Source: an uncultured Pseudomonadota bacterium (GTDB lineage Bacteria > Desulfobacterota > Syntrophorhabdia > Syntrophorhabdales > Syntrophorhabdaceae). From it: DNA of 34,561 nucleotides. Of this stretch, positions 33,038 to 34,561 are shown piece by piece; positions within the stretch are counted from its first letter, which is position 1; every line of letters begins with the position of its first letter. A program made the translations under genes and the position numbers. A model generated the notes under the pieces. It made no database searches. It saw only the letters and a program-made list of their open reading frames with translations, and had not been told where the DNA came from. The stretch is from the NCBI GenBank assembly GCA_937862865.1, contig CALMFJ010000164.1, positions 1 through 34,561 on the forward strand, in the 5' to 3' direction.

Positions 33038-33676
33038 ATGAAGAAAGCAGACCATAATCTAAGGTTGGTTGTTTTACTCGTCCTGATCTTCCTGGTTTCG
33101 TGGGGGTGTTCGCCTGCGATCCGCCAGATATCAAATGACGCTATCGAAAAGGAATCGGTACTGGCGGCCCGCGATGAAGGCAGGCAACAGGGAAGACAGG
33201 AGGGCATAAATATATGCAGGACGGAAATTGATGAAATGTTGAGGGATTTCGTCCGAAGATATCGAGATCAGCTTCTATATCTTGAATTGGTGAAGGGCGG
33301 CGCGATAATGCCGGCACAGGTGCGGCTTGTATACAACCCGGCGAAGATAAGCAGCGATGGGAGCAGCTACTCAGCCCCGGGGCTTACCTGGAAGATCGTT
33401 TCACCACCCCAGTTTGTCAGCAACGATGCACAGGGCGACTGGCTAAAGAAGGACAGGGCGAACTTCTGCTATTTTCTGGTCGAATCTTTTTTCACTGAGA
33501 GCGAGGCCTTTCTCTTTCTCGGCAATACGAAAAAACCGGATGACGCGTTCCTTACGATCGCACCCTACGGAGATGGCGGGAGATGGGCCGTCATTGGTAA
33601 AGCTTTTAAAGGAAGGTGCGACGATACCCTGCTGTTTTACAAAAGGCTTGGCCGGCAGCCTGCCCGCATAGATTAG
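33038..33676 (+). CDS. DotC-like lipoprotein of the T4SS cluster
   Basis: 212 residues from ATG 33038, with GAGGAG a few bases upstream (GTG 33017 is less good). A hydrophobic N-terminus ends in FLVSWGC, an imperfect lipobox, so an outer-membrane lipoprotein is likely. Then ARDEGRQQGRQEGINICRTEIDEMLRDFVRRYRDQLLYLELV (shown in part) and GAIMPAQVRLVYN, GLTWKIVSPPQFV, W. The A-x-x-x-G-x-x-x-G-x-x-x-G helix, the 'L-x-L-x-x-x-G-x-I-x-P' turn and the P-x-F-x-x-x-x..W end follow the layout of DotC/TraI, a lipoprotein that helps DotD place DotH. Length is shorter than DotC (about 300). Weak but consistent with its place. Confidence 0.5.
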   Translation: MKKADHNLRLVVLLVLIFLVSWGCSPAIRQISNDAIEKESVLAARDEGRQQGRQEGINICRTEIDEMLRDFVRRYRDQLLYLELVKGGAIMPAQVRLVYNPAKISSDGSSYSAPGLTWKIVSPPQFVSNDAQGDWLKKDRANFCYFLVESFFTESEAFLFLGNTKKPDDAFLTIAPYGDGGRWAVIGKAFKGRCDDTLLFYKRLGRQPARID

Positions 33677-33682
33677 AAGAAG

Positions 33683-34177
33683 ATGCTGATCCGATATTCA
33701 CCGGGCAAATATGATGATCGGATACCATTCCCGGTGCAAAAAAGGGTTTCTGCCTGCGAGCGAACTGGCAATCACCGTGAATTACTTGTTCTTGAGATTG
33801 CTGGCGGCAGGTCGCACGAGCTGAAGATCGATGAATGTTCATCGTTGATGTCCCGTCAAAACAGGGCAAAATCGTGGTTGAAGCTGGTTGGTCTGTTCCT
33901 GCTTATTGTTGCCTTCTGTGTCGGAACGAATAACATTATATCGCGGCTCTGCGCGGGTGGCCGCAGCCTGGGAATTCTCGTCATAGTCCAGCTCGTTATG
34001 AGCCTTGCCCTGCTTACCTATCTAACCTGGGTTTTCAAGACAACCATCGAGCGACACATATACGGCGGTCTGAAACACAGTCTTGGAGAGATCTATTTCC
34101 AGTCTGAAAAAGAAAGATCGCTGTTCGGTGATATCTCAAGAAATGAGAGGAGAAACAGAGATGGTTCAAAAGCTTAG
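33683..34177 (+). CDS. Two-helix membrane protein of the T4SS cluster
   Basis: 164 residues from ATG 33683, only six bases after the DotC-like gene; ribosome site weak (AGAAGA). After a soluble N-terminal part of about 60 residues come two membrane helices, WLKLVGLFLLIVAFCVGTNN (about 65-84) and LGILVIVQLVMSLALLTYLTW (about 95-115), then a charged cytoplasmic C-terminal tail rich in E, R and S. No family recognised; type IVB systems have small inner-membrane proteins of this kind (DotE, IcmV), but this does not single one out. The next gene begins inside its 3' end (17-base overlap). Confidence 0.5.
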   Translation: MLIRYSPGKYDDRIPFPVQKRVSACERTGNHRELLVLEIAGGRSHELKIDECSSLMSRQNRAKSWLKLVGLFLLIVAFCVGTNNIISRLCAGGRSLGILVIVQLVMSLALLTYLTWVFKTTIERHIYGGLKHSLGEIYFQSEKERSLFGDISRNERRNRDGSKA

Positions 34178-34547
34178 AGCGATCAAAAGGGCGATACGGG
34201 AAATTCCCCCGCCGGGCTGTATTTTCCCTGTATTTTTCGCATCCGGTTTCGTGTTCTCACGGGAGGCGCAGGCTGACACATTCAGTGTCACATGGGGTGA
34301 AGGATCGAATACCGCTGAATCGTTTTTAACGAATCTTTCCACGATGTTGATGAACGGGCTCCTGGCAATATCGTTCTGTGCCGGTACAGGCCTCATTATA
34401 TGGGGATTCGTTTCAATGGCGAACAGGGACAGTAATCCTCAGGGAGCACAGGGGGCCTGGAAAAAGGTCGCATTCGGGGGATGTCTGGTATCGCTTTCTT
34501 TCATCCTGGGGATAGTGAAGGCAACAATGAAGAGTGCGGCAGGATGA
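34161..34547 (+). CDS. DotP/IcmD-like small membrane protein
   Basis: 128 residues from ATG 34161, with GAGAGGAG about ten bases upstream; longer reading to ATG 34083 would overlap the previous gene more and add a charged stretch. After a signal-like start (PGCIFPVFFASGFVFSREAQA) come a short T/S/N-rich periplasmic segment (WGEGSNTAESFLTN) and two helices (LLAISFCAGTGLIIWGFVSM, about 72-91; VAFGGCLVSLSFILGIVKA, about 104-122). This 'TM-MANRDSNPQGAQGAWKKV-TM' layout with a glycine-rich tight turn resembles IcmD/DotP (or VirB2-like pilin subunits). It overlaps the following start codon (ATGA). Confidence 0.55.
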   Translation: MVQKLRAIKRAIREIPPPGCIFPVFFASGFVFSREAQADTFSVTWGEGSNTAESFLTNLSTMLMNGLLAISFCAGTGLIIWGFVSMANRDSNPQGAQGAWKKVAFGGCLVSLSFILGIVKATMKSAAG

Positions 34548-34561
34548 TGAGCCAGAGAAAA
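34544..34561 (+). CDS. Start of a further T4SS-cluster gene (cut by window end)
   Basis: ATGATGAGCCAGAGAAAA begins inside the last codon of the DotP-like gene (TGATGA overlap), giving MMSQRK. Only six codons are visible. The tight overlap suggests that the operon continues to the right. Confidence 0.5.

Noticed and set aside
1-34561. CRISPR array or insertion sequence
   Set aside because: No regularly spaced repeats and no transposase gene were seen anywhere.

Overview
The window looks like a chromosomal piece of a GC-rich, Gram-negative anaerobe, most like a deltaproteobacterium/Desulfobacterota (a Syntrophorhabdus-like bacterium would fit; this is inference, no search was run). Reasons: lipid A acyltransferase and Kdo/heptose-kinase-like genes (outer membrane), a 2-oxoacid:ferredoxin oxidoreductase gamma subunit (anaerobic metabolism), direct glutaminyl-tRNA synthetase, the MEP-pathway gene ispH, and a c-di-GMP GGDEF/HD-GYP protein.

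Layout. 1-2.4 kb: tRNA-Gln(CTG) with its terminator, a secreted fimbrial/spore-coat-U-like protein, and two exported minus-strand genes, one a HExxH zinc protease. 2.4-7.5 kb: DUF1846 protein, glnS, a ribonuclease-Z-like metallo-hydrolase and an LPS-kinase-like protein, with short palindromic repeats between them. 7.5-11.9 kb: a compact minus-strand operon cmk-ispH-rpsA-trm112-lpxL driven by a good sigma70-type promoter. 11.9-12.4 kb: a non-coding stretch with a possible structured RNA. 12.4-14.7 kb: DUF697-like protein, small lipoprotein, pentapeptide-repeat protein, HAD phosphatase. 14.7-18.9 kb: an accessory, plasmid/ICE-flavoured cluster (lytic transglycosylase lipoprotein, membrane protein, sigma-region-2-like protein, winged-helix protein, ParB-like protein with an operator-like palindrome). 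18.9-29 kb: housekeeping genes cysS, oxidoreductase gamma subunit, ade, GGDEF/HD-GYP, glycolate-oxidase-type flavoenzyme, Xaa-Pro peptidase, proS. 29.2 kb to the right edge: a tightly packed cluster that starts with a TrbC/DotL-type coupling ATPase and continues with DotI/VirB8-like, DotH/VirB9-like, DotC-like and DotP/IcmD-like envelope proteins. It runs off the window.

The most interesting content is this divergent type IVB (I-type, Dot/Icm/Tra-like) secretion or conjugation cluster, together with the 14.7-18.9 kb cluster. The latter supplies functions that such systems usually need (peptidoglycan hydrolase, a possible DotM/TrbA-like partner of the coupling ATPase, partition and regulators), yet about 10 kb of housekeeping genes lie between the two. 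They may be two halves of one dispersed, chromosomally settled transfer system. Most T4SS assignments rest on topology, gene order and weak sequence resemblance, and need profile searches.
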